Assembly: GCA_016710065.1 (NCBI GenBank) | Contig: JADJLP010000013.1 | Coordinates: forward strand, 62,001 to 126,000 | Reading direction: 5' to 3' | DNA from: Candidatus Ideonella esbjergensis | GTDB lineage: Bacteria > Pseudomonadota > Gammaproteobacteria > Burkholderiales > Burkholderiaceae_C | Length of the DNA: 64,000 nucleotides | Shown here: in pieces, positions 10,194 through 19,933 of the stretch | Position numbering within the stretch: the first letter of the stretch is position 1 | How the letters are laid out: each line of letters starts with the position of its first letter | Position numbers and translations under genes: made by a program | The notes under the pieces: model-generated | The model's input: the letters and a program-made list of their open reading frames with translations, nothing else | The model's database searches: none | Told to the model about the DNA's origin: nothing

Positions 10194-10215
10194 TCGTCAC
10201 CGAGCGACGGCCCGC

Positions 10216-11598
10216 GTGACCCACATCCAACCCCGCTTCGGCATCGCGGCCCTGCTCGCCGCCTTGCTGGTTTCCACTTCTGCGCAGTCGGCTGCGCGCG
10301 GCCCTGCCGCCACGGCGTCGACGCCCGCAGCCGGCAGCGACGCCGAGGCCATCAAGCCCGCCCTGTCCTCGCAGGCTCAGGACATCTACGGCCGCACGCG
10401 CCAAAAGCTGGTTCAGATACGCACCCTGCTCAAGACCCAAGAGAGCCAGTCGGGCGTGGGCTCGGGCTTTCTGGTTAGCGAGGAAGGCCACCTGATCACC
10501 AACTACCACGTGGTCAGCCAGTTCGCGCTGCGGCCGGACCGCAGCCGCCTGGTCTACGTGACGGACGATGGCCAGCAAGGGCCTCTGCAACTGCTGGCGG
10601 TGGACGTGGTGAACGATCTGGCCCTGGTGAAACCGGCCAAGGCTGGCGAGTTAACCGGCCGCGGCGCCATCGCCTTCCGTCCGGCCAGCCAGCCGCTGCC
10701 GCGCGGCGCCCGTGTGTACTCGCTGGGCAATCCGCTGGACGTGGGTTTCACCGTGAACGAAGGCGCCAACAACGGCCTGGTGGAGCGCAGCTTTGTGCCG
10801 CGCCTGTTCTTTGGCGGCGCCATCAGCGCCGGCATGAGTGGCGGCCCGGCGCTGGACGAGCAGGGCCGGCTGATCGGCGTCAACGTCTCCAAGAACATGG
10901 GCGGCGAGCAGGTGAGTTTCCTGGTGCCGGCCGCGAATGCCGAAGCCCTGCTGGCCAGTGGCCGGCGCGCTTCCCCCATCACCCAACCGGCCTACCCCAC
11001 GCTCACCACGCAGTTGATGGGCTACCAGGAGCAGCTCACAGAGCGCTTCCTGGCGCTTCCCTGGCGTTCGGCCGGCGATGCCCACTACGGCATCCCGGTG
11101 CCCCAAGAACAGTTCATGCGCTGCTGGGGCCAGGGCTCGCGCGGCGAGGCCAAGCAGACCCTGCTGTACGAGCGCTCGGACTGCAACATGGAAAGCCAGA
11201 TCTACATTGGCGAATCACTGATGGTGGGCTTCATCAGTGCCCGCCACGAGGTGTACGACGGCAGCAAGATAGGCGCCTGGCGCTTTGCCCAGCGCCACTC
11301 GGCCAGCTTCTCGAACGAGAACTTCGGCGTGCGCACGCCCCAACTCACTGGGCCCACTTGCACTGAAGGCACCATCACCCGCGATGGGCTGCCATTGCGC
11401 GCCGTGGTGTGCCTGCAGGCCTACAAGAAGTTTGCCGGACTGTACAAGCTGGGCGTGCTGGTGGCCACGCTGGACCAATCCGACGCTGGCGCCCAGGGTC
11501 GCTTCGACGCCGCTGGCGTGAGCTTTGCCAACGCCATGCGTCTGACCCAGTACTACCTGGCCGGATTCCGATGGATCACACCCCCCGCCTCGCGCTGA
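10216..11598 (+). CDS. Exported S1C-family serine protease with unusual C-terminal domain
   Basis: 460 aa from a GTG at 10216, chosen because it gives a clean signal peptide (about 1-27, cleavage near AQSA). The trypsin-like domain (about 70-245) has the full triad: His98 in TNYHVV, Asp134 in VVNDLALVK, Ser208 in AGMSGGP. No PDZ domain follows. Residues 260-460 form a separate domain with four Cys (MRCWGQ, SDCNME, GPTCTEG, AVVCLQ), probably two disulfides in the periplasm, which I do not recognise. The last 28 bases overlap the FHA gene, so the two are translationally linked. Confidence 0.8.
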   Translation: MTHIQPRFGIAALLAALLVSTSAQSAARGPAATASTPAAGSDAEAIKPALSSQAQDIYGRTRQKLVQIRTLLKTQESQSGVGSGFLVSEEGHLITNYHVVSQFALRPDRSRLVYVTDDGQQGPLQLLAVDVVNDLALVKPAKAGELTGRGAIAFRPASQPLPRGARVYSLGNPLDVGFTVNEGANNGLVERSFVPRLFFGGAISAGMSGGPALDEQGRLIGVNVSKNMGGEQVSFLVPAANAEALLASGRRASPITQPAYPTLTTQLMGYQEQLTERFLALPWRSAGDAHYGIPVPQEQFMRCWGQGSRGEAKQTLLYERSDCNMESQIYIGESLMVGFISARHEVYDGSKIGAWRFAQRHSASFSNENFGVRTPQLTGPTCTEGTITRDGLPLRAVVCLQAYKKFAGLYKLGVLVATLDQSDAGAQGRFDAAGVSFANAMRLTQYYLAGFRWITPPASR

Positions 11599-12566
11599 TT
11601 GAGCTGTTGCACCGCGACGGCCGGCCGCCGCATTACGTGGACGTGCCTGCCTGGCCGTTCAGCATGGGCCGGGCGCTGGACAACGACCTGGTGCTGGACG
11701 ACCCGCATGTGGCGGCCCACCATGCCACGCTGGACCGCGCTGAGGATGGCACCGTGCTGTTGCGCCTGGGCGAAACACTCAACGGAGCGAGCATGGGCGA
11801 GCGCCGGCTGGTGGCCGGCGAATCGGCCACGCTTGACGCGGGCGAGGGCTCGTTCCAACTGGGCAGCACGCGCTTGCGCCTGCGCCTGCCGCAGCAAGCC
11901 TTGGCGCCGGAACGGCCGCTGCCCGCCACAGCGCAACCCGCTTGGGTCACCGCCGCCTTGCTGCTGGCGCTGGCCGTGCTCATCTACTGGCCCGCGTGGC
12001 TACGCGCCGACCCCGGCCGCGACCCGTCAGAGTGGGTGCCCATGCTGCTGGCCTTGCCCTTGGGCGTGGCCCTGTGGTGCTTGCTCTGGGCGCTGGCCAG
12101 CAAGCTGTTCCAGCACCGGTTTGACTTCTGGGGCCACCTGGTTGTGCTCAGCCGAGTGCTGGCCCCGCTGATCGCGCTGGACCTGCTATTGCCCCAACTG
12201 GGCGCCAGCCTCTCGTGGCCCTGGCTGTGGCAGGCGGCGCAATGGCTGGTCCCGGCCGGTCTGGCGGTGCTGGGCTGGCAACACGCCCAACTCGTGGTGG
12301 GCAGCCGCCCGTTGACACTGGCTCTGGTGTGTCTGGGCTTGCTGGTGTTGGGGGTGGTACCCGGCCTGGTGCGCCACCAGCGGCAGTTTGAGCGCCTGAA
12401 TGACTCGGCCTACATGGCCACCCTGCCCTTGCCCGCCTGGCGCTGGCACCAGGCGGGCACGGTGGAGCAACTCGTCACCGACGCGAAGGCTCTGGAGCCG
12501 ACCATGAAGGCCAGGGTCGAGGCCGCTCGCAAGGAAGCGTCGACTGAGGACGGCGATGCTGACTGA
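11571..12566 (+). CDS. FHA-domain protein with five predicted transmembrane segments
   Basis: 331 aa. An N-terminal FHA domain (about 15-105) has FSMGRALDNDLVLDD and then HVAAHHATL where classical phosphothreonine binders have a Ser-Arg pair before the His; the Ser is Ala here. After a short linker come about five hydrophobic segments between residues 125 and 290, then a charged C-terminal tail. The FHA part would face the cytoplasm. It overlaps the exported protease gene by 28 bases, suggesting an envelope signalling or quality-control pair. That link is inferred. Confidence 0.78.
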   Translation: MDHTPRLALIELLHRDGRPPHYVDVPAWPFSMGRALDNDLVLDDPHVAAHHATLDRAEDGTVLLRLGETLNGASMGERRLVAGESATLDAGEGSFQLGSTRLRLRLPQQALAPERPLPATAQPAWVTAALLLALAVLIYWPAWLRADPGRDPSEWVPMLLALPLGVALWCLLWALASKLFQHRFDFWGHLVVLSRVLAPLIALDLLLPQLGASLSWPWLWQAAQWLVPAGLAVLGWQHAQLVVGSRPLTLALVCLGLLVLGVVPGLVRHQRQFERLNDSAYMATLPLPAWRWHQAGTVEQLVTDAKALEPTMKARVEAARKEASTEDGDAD

Positions 12567-12580
12567 GCCGTGAGGCTCAG
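12563..12580. terminator. Short hairpin at the convergent stop codons of the FHA gene and dut
   Basis: CTGAGCC, loop GTGA, GGCTCAG: a perfect 7-bp stem that contains both stop codons. T-tracts are poor, so termination is plausible but not certain. Confidence 0.45.
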
Positions 12581-13026
12581 GCTTTGCCCGTGGAGCCGAA
12601 ACCGCCCTCGCCACGTTCGCTGGTGTCGAAATCATCCACGCGGCGGAACGTGGCCTGCACCACCGGCACGATCACCATCTGCGCGATGCGCTCCAGGGGT
12701 TCGATCGTGAAGGCCGTCTGGCTGCGGTTCCAACAGCTCACCATCAGCTGGCCCTGGTAGTCGCTATCGATCAGGCCCACCAGGTTGCCCAGCACGATGC
12801 CGTGCTTGTGGCCCAGGCCCGAGCGCGGCAGGATCATCGCCGCCAGGCCGGCGTCGGCGATGTGGATGGCCAGGCCGGTGGGGATCAGCGTGGTCTGGCC
12901 CGGTGCCAGCTCCACGGCGGCGTCCAGGCAGGCCCGCAGATCCAGCCCGGCGCTACCCGGCGTGGCATAGGCGGGAAGCTGGGCGGCCATGCGTGGGTCC
13001 AGCACTCTAATGTCGATGGTCGTCAT
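12577..13026 (-). CDS. dut: dUTP diphosphatase
   Basis: 149 aa with all five trimeric dUTPase motifs in order: [42 protein letters not shown] and [10 protein letters not shown]. Hydrolyses dUTP to dUMP, keeping uracil out of DNA and feeding dTMP synthesis. Its ATG overlaps the coaBC stop (ATGA), the coaBC-dut order known from many proteobacteria. Confidence 0.96.
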   Translation of the reverse strand: MTTIDIRVLDPRMAAQLPAYATPGSAGLDLRACLDAAVELAPGQTTLIPTGLAIHIADAGLAAMILPRSGLGHKHGIVLGNLVGLIDSDYQGQLMVSCWNRSQTAFTIEPLERIAQMVIVPVVQATFRRVDDFDTSERGEGGFGSTGKA

Positions 13027-14246
13027 GTCTTGTCGTTGTTGGCGTTGTGCAGTCGCTGCGCGATCTCGCGCACCAGCTCGCGCGCCAGGCTGAGCTTGTC
13101 GGCCTGCGGCAACTCCCGGTGGCCGAGTTCATCCACCAGCAGCAGGGCATTGGTGTCCTGGCCAAAGGTGGCGGGGCCGATGTTGCCCACCAGCAGCGGC
13201 ACGTTCTTGCGCACGCGCTTTTCGCTGGTGTGGTGCAGCAGATCGTGGCTTTCGGCCGCAAAGCCCACGCAGTAGGGCCGGTTGGGCAGACTGGCCACGG
13301 CGGCCAGGATGTCGGGGTTCTCGGTCATCTCGAACGCGGGCACCTGGCCCGATGCGTCCTTCTTGACCTTGTGCGTCTGCGTGTTCACGGGCCGCCAATC
13401 GGCCACCGCCGCAGTGGCGATGAACACATCGTGCGCAGCGGCCTGAGGCAACACGGCGTCATGCATCTGCTGCGCCGATTGCACGTTGATGAGCCGCACA
13501 TGGCGCGGCGTGGGCAAATGCACCGGCCCGGCCACCAGGGTGACCTCGGCGCCCGCTTCTTGCGCAGCCCGGGCGATGGCAAAGCCCATCTTGCCGCTGG
13601 AGTGGTTGGTGATGCCACGCACAGGGTCGATGGCCTCGAAGGTGGGGCCGGCGGTGATGAGCACACGCTGACCGGCCAGCAGCTTGGGCTGGAAGAAGGC
13701 AATCAGTTCGTCGCGCAACGCCTCGGGCTCCAGCATGCGGCCGTCCCCCACCTCGCCGCAGGCCTGGTCGCCGGCACCGGGGCCCAGCACGCTCACGCCG
13801 TCAGCGACCAACTGGGCCACGTTGCGCTGCGTGGCCGGGTGGCTCCACATCTCACGGTTCATGGCCGGTGCCACCAGCAGCGGCACGCGCTCCATCGGCC
13901 GGGCCAGGCACATCAGCGAGAGCAAATCATCGGCACGGCCATGCACCAGCTTGGCCATGAAATCGGCGCTGGCGGGCGCAATCAGGATGGCGTCGGCCTC
14001 GCGCGACAGGTTGATGTGGGCCATGTTGTTGGCCTCGCGTGCATCCCACTGGCTGGTGTAGACGGGCCGGTTCGACAAGGCCTGCAGGGTGACGGCGGTG
14101 ATGAAGGCCTCGGCTCCGGCGGTCATCACCACCTGCACCGTGGCGCCAGCCTTGGCCAGCTCGCGCGTCAGCTCGGCCGCCTTGTAGCAGGCGATGCCGC
14201 CCGACAGGCCCAGCACGATGTGTTTGCCGGCAAGCTGCAGTGCCAT
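13023..14246 (-). CDS. coaBC: Bifunctional phosphopantothenoylcysteine decarboxylase/synthetase
   Basis: 407 aa. The N-terminal flavoprotein domain (CoaC) shows [22 protein letters not shown] and the active-site Cys in [12 protein letters not shown] (about 157). The C-terminal CoaB domain shows [22 protein letters not shown] and the catalytic Lys region KKDASG. Makes phosphopantetheine from phosphopantothenate and cysteine for coenzyme A. It starts five bases after the UPF0149 gene and overlaps dut by four. Confidence 0.95.
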   Translation of the reverse strand: MALQLAGKHIVLGLSGGIACYKAAELTRELAKAGATVQVVMTAGAEAFITAVTLQALSNRPVYTSQWDAREANNMAHINLSREADAILIAPASADFMAKLVHGRADDLLSLMCLARPMERVPLLVAPAMNREMWSHPATQRNVAQLVADGVSVLGPGAGDQACGEVGDGRMLEPEALRDELIAFFQPKLLAGQRVLITAGPTFEAIDPVRGITNHSSGKMGFAIARAAQEAGAEVTLVAGPVHLPTPRHVRLINVQSAQQMHDAVLPQAAAHDVFIATAAVADWRPVNTQTHKVKKDASGQVPAFEMTENPDILAAVASLPNRPYCVGFAAESHDLLHHTSEKRVRKNVPLLVGNIGPATFGQDTNALLLVDELGHRELPQADKLSLARELVREIAQRLHNANNDKT

Positions 14247-14251
14247 GGCGT

Positions 14252-15010
14252 TCACTGCATCTGTGCGCCGTGGCACTTCTTGAACTTCTTGCCGCTGCCG
14301 CAAGGGCAGGGGTCGTTGCGGCCGGGCAGCTCGCCCACGCGGCGCGGCGCCGGCTTGGGGGCGTGGTCCACCCAGTACAAGCGCATATCCTGGGCAGCGT
14401 AGAGCGCTTCGTGGATCAGCTCGTCGCGGGTCAGCTCTTCGCCGTCGTAGAGGTCGTCGAAGACCTCCTTGAGCTCCTCGTCGTTCAGCGTCAGCGAGAC
14501 CACTCGCAGCATGCATTCGTCGAACAGCTGGCCTTCCTCGGTTTCCAGGTCGGCCTCGGGCCAGTCGGCCGGGAAATCGCGCGTGGCGTCTACGAAGCCT
14601 ATGGACCAGACCTCGCCGGTCTGCTCCAGCAGATGCAGCTCATCCTCCTTCACGTGGCCTTCGGCCACCAGCTGCTGCTTGTCTTCGTCGCTGAGCTCGA
14701 TCATCAGCGGCGCCAGGCGCAGCACGTCGGGGTCTTCCAGCACATGTTCGGGGTCGAGCTGGTTCACCAGCACCTGCCAACGGGCGTCGATCACGTCCTG
14801 GGCGCGCTCGGCATCCTCGGGGTCGGCAAAGGTGCGGGCGAACACTCCGTCGGCCATCTTGGACAACCACTCGCTCTGGGCGATGCGGCGCGGGCCGGCC
14901 ACCAGGGCCGTCATGTAGCCGTCCAGCCATTCGAGCGAGACGGTCTCATCGAAACCGGCCATGCGCCGGCAAATCTGGTCCAGCGATTCGATCTCTTCTT
15001 CGGTGCTCAT
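14252..15010 (-). CDS. UPF0149/YecA-family protein with C-terminal SEC-C zinc motif
   Basis: 252 aa. Acidic helical UPF0149 domain over about residues 5-200, beginning [20 protein letters not shown]. The protein ends in a SEC-C zinc motif ([18 protein letters not shown]) like that of SecA, which binds Zn and often ribosomes or SecB. In E. coli YecA this motif mediates ribosome association. First gene of a coaBC-dut operon, five bases before coaBC. The start at 15010 is the ATG at the beginning of the conserved region; longer in-frame readings upstream lack family similarity. Confidence 0.85.
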   Translation of the reverse strand: MSTEEEIESLDQICRRMAGFDETVSLEWLDGYMTALVAGPRRIAQSEWLSKMADGVFARTFADPEDAERAQDVIDARWQVLVNQLDPEHVLEDPDVLRLAPLMIELSDEDKQQLVAEGHVKEDELHLLEQTGEVWSIGFVDATRDFPADWPEADLETEEGQLFDECMLRVVSLTLNDEELKEVFDDLYDGEELTRDELIHEALYAAQDMRLYWVDHAPKPAPRRVGELPGRNDPCPCGSGKKFKKCHGAQMQ

Positions 15011-15084
15011 GCGGGGCGCAGCCAAGGCTTTTCTCCGTGGTTTCGGGTGCGGCCGCCAGTGTCGCATGGGTGGGCCGCAAGCGA

Positions 15085-15090
15085 GAGAAT
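15085..15090 (+). promoter_or_regulatory. -10-like GAGAAT, leaderless start of the DUF2252 gene
   Basis: GAGAAT, six bases, then ATG at 15097; no Shine-Dalgarno. Confidence 0.35.
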
Positions 15091-15096
15091 CGGCCC

Positions 15097-16308
15097 ATGC
15101 CCAACATCGTGCAAGCCGTGTGCGAAGCCAACACGGGCCGCGACCCGCAGGGCCTGCGCCTGAAGCTGCGCAAGCTGCGGCAAGACCCGTTCGCCTTTCT
15201 GCGCGGCACCTGCCAACGCTACTATCAGGCCATGCCCGAGCCAGGCTGGACAGGCGGAGCACCGGTGGGCTGGATCTGCGGCGACCTGCATCTGGAAAAC
15301 TTCGGCGCCTACCGCAGCAGCCAGGGCAAAGCCCGTGTGGACATCAACGACTTCGACGCGGCCCAGAAAGCACCACTGAGCTGGGACGTGCTGCGCCTGC
15401 TCAGCAGCCTGCGCCTGGCCTGCCGTGAACGGGGTTGGGGCCGTGACGTGCAGGATGCCGCTGGCCTGCGCTTCGTGGCCATGTACGCGCAGGCGCTGGC
15501 CACAACCCGGCACACACTGTCGCGCCCTGCCTGCGCCAGCCGGCCCCTGTCCGACTTGCTGGGTGACGCGCAGCGCGGCTCGACACAGCAGCAGATGGCC
15601 AAGCTGATTCACCAACCGCAGGGCAAACCGCGCCTCAAGATCGACGGCGAACGCTTGATGGCGATCGACGACGGCCCGCGAGACCACATAGCGCATTTGT
15701 TGAGCCAACCTGCCGTTGGCGATGCGGGATGGCGTCGCTTGCGGGTGAAAGACGCGGCCCTGCGCCTGGCCGGCACCGGCAGCCTGGGCTTGCCGCGCTA
15801 TCTGCTGCTGGTGAAGACCGATGCCGACCCTGGCAGGCAACTGCTGGACCTGAAGCTGGCCACTGCTCCTGGGGTCTTGGCGACGGCGCAACCGGCCTGG
15901 CCCAGTGAAGCCCACCGCATCGCCACACTGCAACAGCGCTTGCAGGCGCGGCCCTTGAAAGGCTTGGCGGCCCTGGCTGACGGCCCGCGCTCGTGGACGC
16001 TGCGTCCCTGGCAGCCGCCAGACCTGGGCCTGCGGGCCACGCAGGTGCTGGCCCAAGCCGACGACCTCATCCCTTTGCTGAGCGACCTGGCCCGCATCAC
16101 GGCCGGTGCCCACAAGCGTGGCGCAGGGCAGGATGGCGCCGCCACCAGGCAAGACATGAGCACCATTGCTGCAACGCACGCCGACATCTGGCCCGCAGCC
16201 TGGCTGCATGCCGAACGCCAAGCCACCGCCCAATTGGAGCGAGACTGGCGTGCTTACGCGCGGGCCTACGACAGCGGCGCCTTCACGGCGCTGCTGCAAG
16301 GCAGCTGA
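15097..16308 (+). CDS. DUF2252-family protein (kinase-like fold)
   Basis: 403 aa. The family hallmarks are visible: [13 protein letters not shown] near residue 30, [15 protein letters not shown] near 65 and VDINDFDAA near 90. These resemble the catalytic HxxxxN and metal-binding Asp motifs of aminoglycoside-phosphotransferase-like kinases. The biochemical role of DUF2252 is not established. Likely single gene; it converges with psd 17 bases downstream. Confidence 0.82.
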   Translation: MPNIVQAVCEANTGRDPQGLRLKLRKLRQDPFAFLRGTCQRYYQAMPEPGWTGGAPVGWICGDLHLENFGAYRSSQGKARVDINDFDAAQKAPLSWDVLRLLSSLRLACRERGWGRDVQDAAGLRFVAMYAQALATTRHTLSRPACASRPLSDLLGDAQRGSTQQQMAKLIHQPQGKPRLKIDGERLMAIDDGPRDHIAHLLSQPAVGDAGWRRLRVKDAALRLAGTGSLGLPRYLLLVKTDADPGRQLLDLKLATAPGVLATAQPAWPSEAHRIATLQQRLQARPLKGLAALADGPRSWTLRPWQPPDLGLRATQVLAQADDLIPLLSDLARITAGAHKRGAGQDGAATRQDMSTIAATHADIWPAAWLHAERQATAQLERDWRAYARAYDSGAFTALLQGS

Positions 16309-16325
16309 GGGCCTCGGCCCTGCCT

Positions 16326-17183
16326 TCAGCCCATCCGCATGGCCATGGCCTCGCCCATGCGAATGGCGCCCGCTGGCGCCCAGTCGGGGTTGAAGCGCAA
16401 CGGCCCTTGCGGGAACAGCATCACCACGGTGGAGCCGAGCAGGAAGCGGCCCATCTCATCGCCCCGGCGCAGGTTCACCGGCGCGTCATGGGTGCCGTCG
16501 TAGCGCCATTCGCGCAAAGCCCCTGGGCGCGGCGGGTTCACCACGCCATGCCACACCGTCGCCATGCTGCCCACGATGGTGGCGCCCACCAGCACCAGCA
16601 CAAAGGGGCCCCGTGCACCCTCGAACACACACACCACGCGCTCGTTGCGAGCGAACAAGCCAGGCACACCCCGCGCGGTGGTGGGGTTGACCGAGAACAG
16701 TTCGCCGGGCACGTGGATCATGCGCACCAGCCGGCCATCGCAAGGCATGTGGATGCGGTGGTAATCGCGTGGGCTGAGGTAGAGCGTGGCGAAATGGCCA
16801 TTCTGGAAGTGTGCAGCCAAGGCCGCATCGCCACCCACCAGGGCCGTGGTGGAGTAGCTGTGGCCCTTGGCCTGAAACACCTGGTCGCCCTCGATGGCGC
16901 CAAACTGGCTGATCGCGCCATCCACCGGACACACCAGGTCGGCTTGCGCCACTGGCCTGGCACCGGCCTTCAGCTCGCGGGTGAAGAAGGCATTGAAGCT
17001 GACATAGGCCGCCACGTCAGGCTCGGCAGCTTCAGCCATGTTCACCTGGTAGCGCGCCACGAAGCGGCGTATGACCCAGGTGGTGGTGGTGCCGCCCTGC
17101 CACTGGGCAAATCGGCCAGCCAAGGCAGTGAGGGCCTGCTTGGGCAGCAGGTATTGGGGCAGTACAGCAAGGCGATCAGACAC
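16326..17183 (-). CDS. psd: Phosphatidylserine decarboxylase proenzyme
   Basis: 285 aa from a GTG at 17183, the start that gives the usual MSDRLAVLPQYLLPKQ N-terminus. The self-cleaving LGST motif lies at about 249-252 (FLLGSTVV), where Ser becomes the pyruvoyl group. The charge-relay residues are in CPVDGAIS and YHRIHMPCDG. Converts phosphatidylserine to phosphatidylethanolamine at the inner membrane. A longer ATG-initiated frame upstream lacks family similarity. Confidence 0.95.
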   Translation of the reverse strand: MSDRLAVLPQYLLPKQALTALAGRFAQWQGGTTTTWVIRRFVARYQVNMAEAAEPDVAAYVSFNAFFTRELKAGARPVAQADLVCPVDGAISQFGAIEGDQVFQAKGHSYSTTALVGGDAALAAHFQNGHFATLYLSPRDYHRIHMPCDGRLVRMIHVPGELFSVNPTTARGVPGLFARNERVVCVFEGARGPFVLVLVGATIVGSMATVWHGVVNPPRPGALREWRYDGTHDAPVNLRRGDEMGRFLLGSTVVMLFPQGPLRFNPDWAPAGAIRMGEAMAMRMG

Positions 17184-17415
17184 GGCGGCTCTCAGGCGTG
17201 AACAAAGCGGCGCCCAGTGTAGGGCCTGAGCATGCCCGGCCAAGCCGGATTTGGCACCATCCCTGGGCATGCCGCACCAGGCTGCTGCATTTGCAGGCAA
17301 CGCAGGAAAGTGCCTTTGCCATCAAGCACTTGGCCCACACCCACATGACTTACCCACAGGGTTGCCCAAGCCTGACGGGGACAACAACCGGCGCGCTGGC
17401 ACGCCCTTCGGACAC

Positions 17416-19425
17416 TCAGAAAGCCAGACGCAGCCCTGCCGTCAATCCCCGCCCCGGCATGGGCGAAAGGTAGCGAACGGTGCTGATGGTGCTGGCGCTG
17501 TAGGCCAGGCGGTCGCCAAGGTTGTTCAGCTTCATGAAAAGCAACAGGTCGCGTTGGGAAACGTTCATGGCATAGCTCCCGGTCAAGTGCCACAGGGTCC
17601 ATGCGGGGGTGGTGGTGTCACCGTCCGGCACCCGTTGCTGCGCCCGCGCGTGCTGCACTTCCAGGCGCGCTGTCCATGGGCCTTGGCCGAGCTTGACACC
17701 CATTGCCCCGCGCAAGGGTGCCAGGCGAGGCAGGGCTTGGTGGGTGTCTTGGCTGCTGCCACGAACCATGTCGAGCTTGCCGTCGATCTCCACCGCCACC
17801 GCCCCCACCTTGCCCAGCCAATTTCCTTCCACCTCGAAGCCCTGCAACCGAGCCTGTACGCCCTTGAAGGCAAGAACGGGAAAGCGGTCGCCAGCGTCAT
17901 CCACCAGATCGGGCTCGCCAGAGGCGGCCAAGCCGACGTAGTTACTAAAACGGCTCTGGAACACGCCCAGCTTGAAGCGTTGGTGGCCGTCGCGCCAGGC
18001 CAAGGCCAGGTCAAGATTGCTGCCTCGCTCCAGGCGCTGCTGCGGGTCTCCGCGCTCGAAGGCACTGGTGGCGGCATGCACGCCGTTGGCGAAGAGCTCG
18101 TAACTCGTCGGCGCGCGTTCGGTGAACGACCAGTTGGAGGTCAGCTGCCATTGGGGGCTGAGGTTGAACGCCGCCCCCACCGAAGCGCTGGAGGGCGAGA
18201 AGTGCCGCTGGCGGGCCGCGCCGAAACGCGGCTCGCTGCCCGATGCATCACCGTCGGAGCTGACCTGCACCTGCTCGGCCCGCATGCCCGCGCTGAGGTG
18301 CCCACTTTCACCCCAGGTCCAGCGCTCAAGCAAGAAGACTGCCCCCTGGCGAGTACGCGTCGAAGGCACAAAAGCCTCTTCGCCCAGCGCCGAGAAACTG
18401 GACGATTCCATGTGCACCCCGACGGACCCCTCCATCCTCCCTGCCCCGACAGCAAAGGCCCGGTGCACCGCTTCCACACGCGCATCCGCGCCCTTGGTCT
18501 TGAACGTGGTGCCCACAGCGCCGTTGCCTTCGATTTCCTGGTGCTGGTAGTCGGTGGCAGCAGCTTGGCCACGCCAGGTGTGGAGCAACGCTTGTGGGTC
18601 GCGCCATTCACCGGCCACCGACAACTTGTCGCGCCGCATGCTCACCGTAACCTCGTCTTCCGCAACGATGCCGTAGTCGTTGCGATAAAAATCCACTGCG
18701 GCCCCCAGGTAGCCCTGGCCCCAAATCAATGACGACCCCACGGCCCCGCCCTTGGCGCGGCTGCCTGAGTTGGCGACCCTGGTGCGCCGCTCGGTGGTCC
18801 CGTCGGCAAGGGCCCTGTCAAAGGCAGGCACCTTGAGGTCATCGGTGGCACGGGCGAAGGCATCGGCATGCAGTGCAAAACCACCATCGCCAGTCTCCAC
18901 CAGCGCCGAAGCGGCTCGCTCGTTGGCGCCGCCGCCCCATCGCAGTTCGGCCGCGCCCAGCAGGCGGTCAATGCTGCTCTTGGGAATGCGGTTGTCGATG
19001 GCGTTGACCACTCCGCCCACGGCACTGCCGCCGTACATCAGGGCGGCCGGGCCGCGCAGTACCTCAATGCGCTCCACCACCAAGGGGTCTATCGGCACCG
19101 CATGGTCGAAACTCAGGGCCGATGCGTCGAGCGACGCGCCGGCATTGCTCAGTACCCTGATACGGTCTCCGTCCTGGCCGCGGATGATGGGCCTGTTGGC
19201 ATTCGGTCCGAAATACGAGGTCGACACGCCGGGCAAGCCGTCCAGCGTCTCGCCCAGTGAACCACCACGGCGCAGCACCAGTGCGTCGCCAGACAGCACG
19301 TTCGACGGGGTCGCCACGTCGCCTATGCGCAGGGGGTTGCCGGTCACAACCACGGTCTGTGCTTGTTCTTGCGCGCACGGATGCGCTGCAGCGGCCAGCA
19401 GGGCCGCGAAGATAGGGGTTTTCAT
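17416..19425 (-). CDS. TonB-dependent outer membrane receptor, ZnuD-like
   Basis: 669 aa. Signal peptide, then a TonB-box-like TVVVTGNP, a plug domain with IIRGQDGDRIRVL, the DHAVPIDPLVVERIEVLRGPA region and GGSAVGGVVNAIDNRIP, followed by a 22-strand barrel ending in Phe. The plug wording closely matches the ZnuD group of zinc and heme receptors. Metal specificity is inferred only. The start at 19425 has GAGGAC upstream. An exported protein gene containing His and Cys precedes it by 84 bases on the same strand. Confidence 0.85.
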   Translation of the reverse strand: MKTPIFAALLAAAAHPCAQEQAQTVVVTGNPLRIGDVATPSNVLSGDALVLRRGGSLGETLDGLPGVSTSYFGPNANRPIIRGQDGDRIRVLSNAGASLDASALSFDHAVPIDPLVVERIEVLRGPAALMYGGSAVGGVVNAIDNRIPKSSIDRLLGAAELRWGGGANERAASALVETGDGGFALHADAFARATDDLKVPAFDRALADGTTERRTRVANSGSRAKGGAVGSSLIWGQGYLGAAVDFYRNDYGIVAEDEVTVSMRRDKLSVAGEWRDPQALLHTWRGQAAATDYQHQEIEGNGAVGTTFKTKGADARVEAVHRAFAVGAGRMEGSVGVHMESSSFSALGEEAFVPSTRTRQGAVFLLERWTWGESGHLSAGMRAEQVQVSSDGDASGSEPRFGAARQRHFSPSSASVGAAFNLSPQWQLTSNWSFTERAPTSYELFANGVHAATSAFERGDPQQRLERGSNLDLALAWRDGHQRFKLGVFQSRFSNYVGLAASGEPDLVDDAGDRFPVLAFKGVQARLQGFEVEGNWLGKVGAVAVEIDGKLDMVRGSSQDTHQALPRLAPLRGAMGVKLGQGPWTARLEVQHARAQQRVPDGDTTTPAWTLWHLTGSYAMNVSQRDLLLFMKLNNLGDRLAYSASTISTVRYLSPMPGRGLTAGLRLAF

Positions 19426-19509
19426 ACAAGGTCCTCGCCGGCACGCGCGTGCCGGCGTCAAGCAAGTGGAGGCCGCGCGAACCCGCGCGACTGCGGTGGC
19501 TTGGAGAAC

Positions 19510-19857
19510 TCAGGTTTGCGGCGGGCCGCGTGCCTCGAAGGCATGGGGCGCCGTGCCAAAGCACTGGGTGGCGCCGAGCGCCTCGGCCTGCACGGCCACG
19601 CAGTCAGCCGGTGGCGTCACCGGCAGTTCATGTCCGGGCGCCTGGCCTGTCAGCAAATGCCCAAGCAAATGGCAGGTTGCGGCACCCGCCGCGTGACCCC
19701 AAGAATCGCTGTCATCGTCTGCCAAGGCCTGCGAGGCGACGCTGCTCTGGCTGTGCGCAACAGCATGGCCCAGCGCCAACCACTGGCTCAGCAGCAAGGC
19801 CAGCATCACCACACCGACAACCCGTCGGGTGACCTGGAAATGGCGAAGCAAACTCAT
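19510..19857 (-). CDS. Small exported protein with His and Cys motifs next to the TonB receptor
   Basis: 115 aa. Basic N-terminus and one hydrophobic segment (VVGVVMLALLLSQWLALG) with GHAVAHS just after it. The mature part holds about seven His and three Cys (WGHAAG, ATCHLLGHLL, PGHELP, DCVAV, TQCFG, PHAFE). This resembles the DUF2946-like exported proteins found beside metal-uptake receptors, a tentative match. It is probably cotranscribed with the receptor and may bind the metal ion in the periplasm. No clear Zur box was found in the short upstream gap. Confidence 0.6.
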   Translation of the reverse strand: MSLLRHFQVTRRVVGVVMLALLLSQWLALGHAVAHSQSSVASQALADDDSDSWGHAAGAATCHLLGHLLTGQAPGHELPVTPPADCVAVQAEALGATQCFGTAPHAFEARGPPQT

Positions 19858-19933
19858 GCAGCGATCAGTCTGGGCGTGTCTGAGCGGCGCGAATGATAGG
19901 CCACTCGAGAAAAGCCACTTGCCCCGGCCGCCC

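Noticed and set aside
16309..16322. AGGGC-CTCG-GCCCT hairpin between DUF2252 and psd
   Set aside because: Short stem without a T-tract, and such stems are frequent in DNA of this composition.
19858..19933. Possible Zur box upstream of the exported metal-binding-like protein
   Set aside because: No GTTATNNNATAAC-like palindrome is visible; only a weak TATCAT hexamer.
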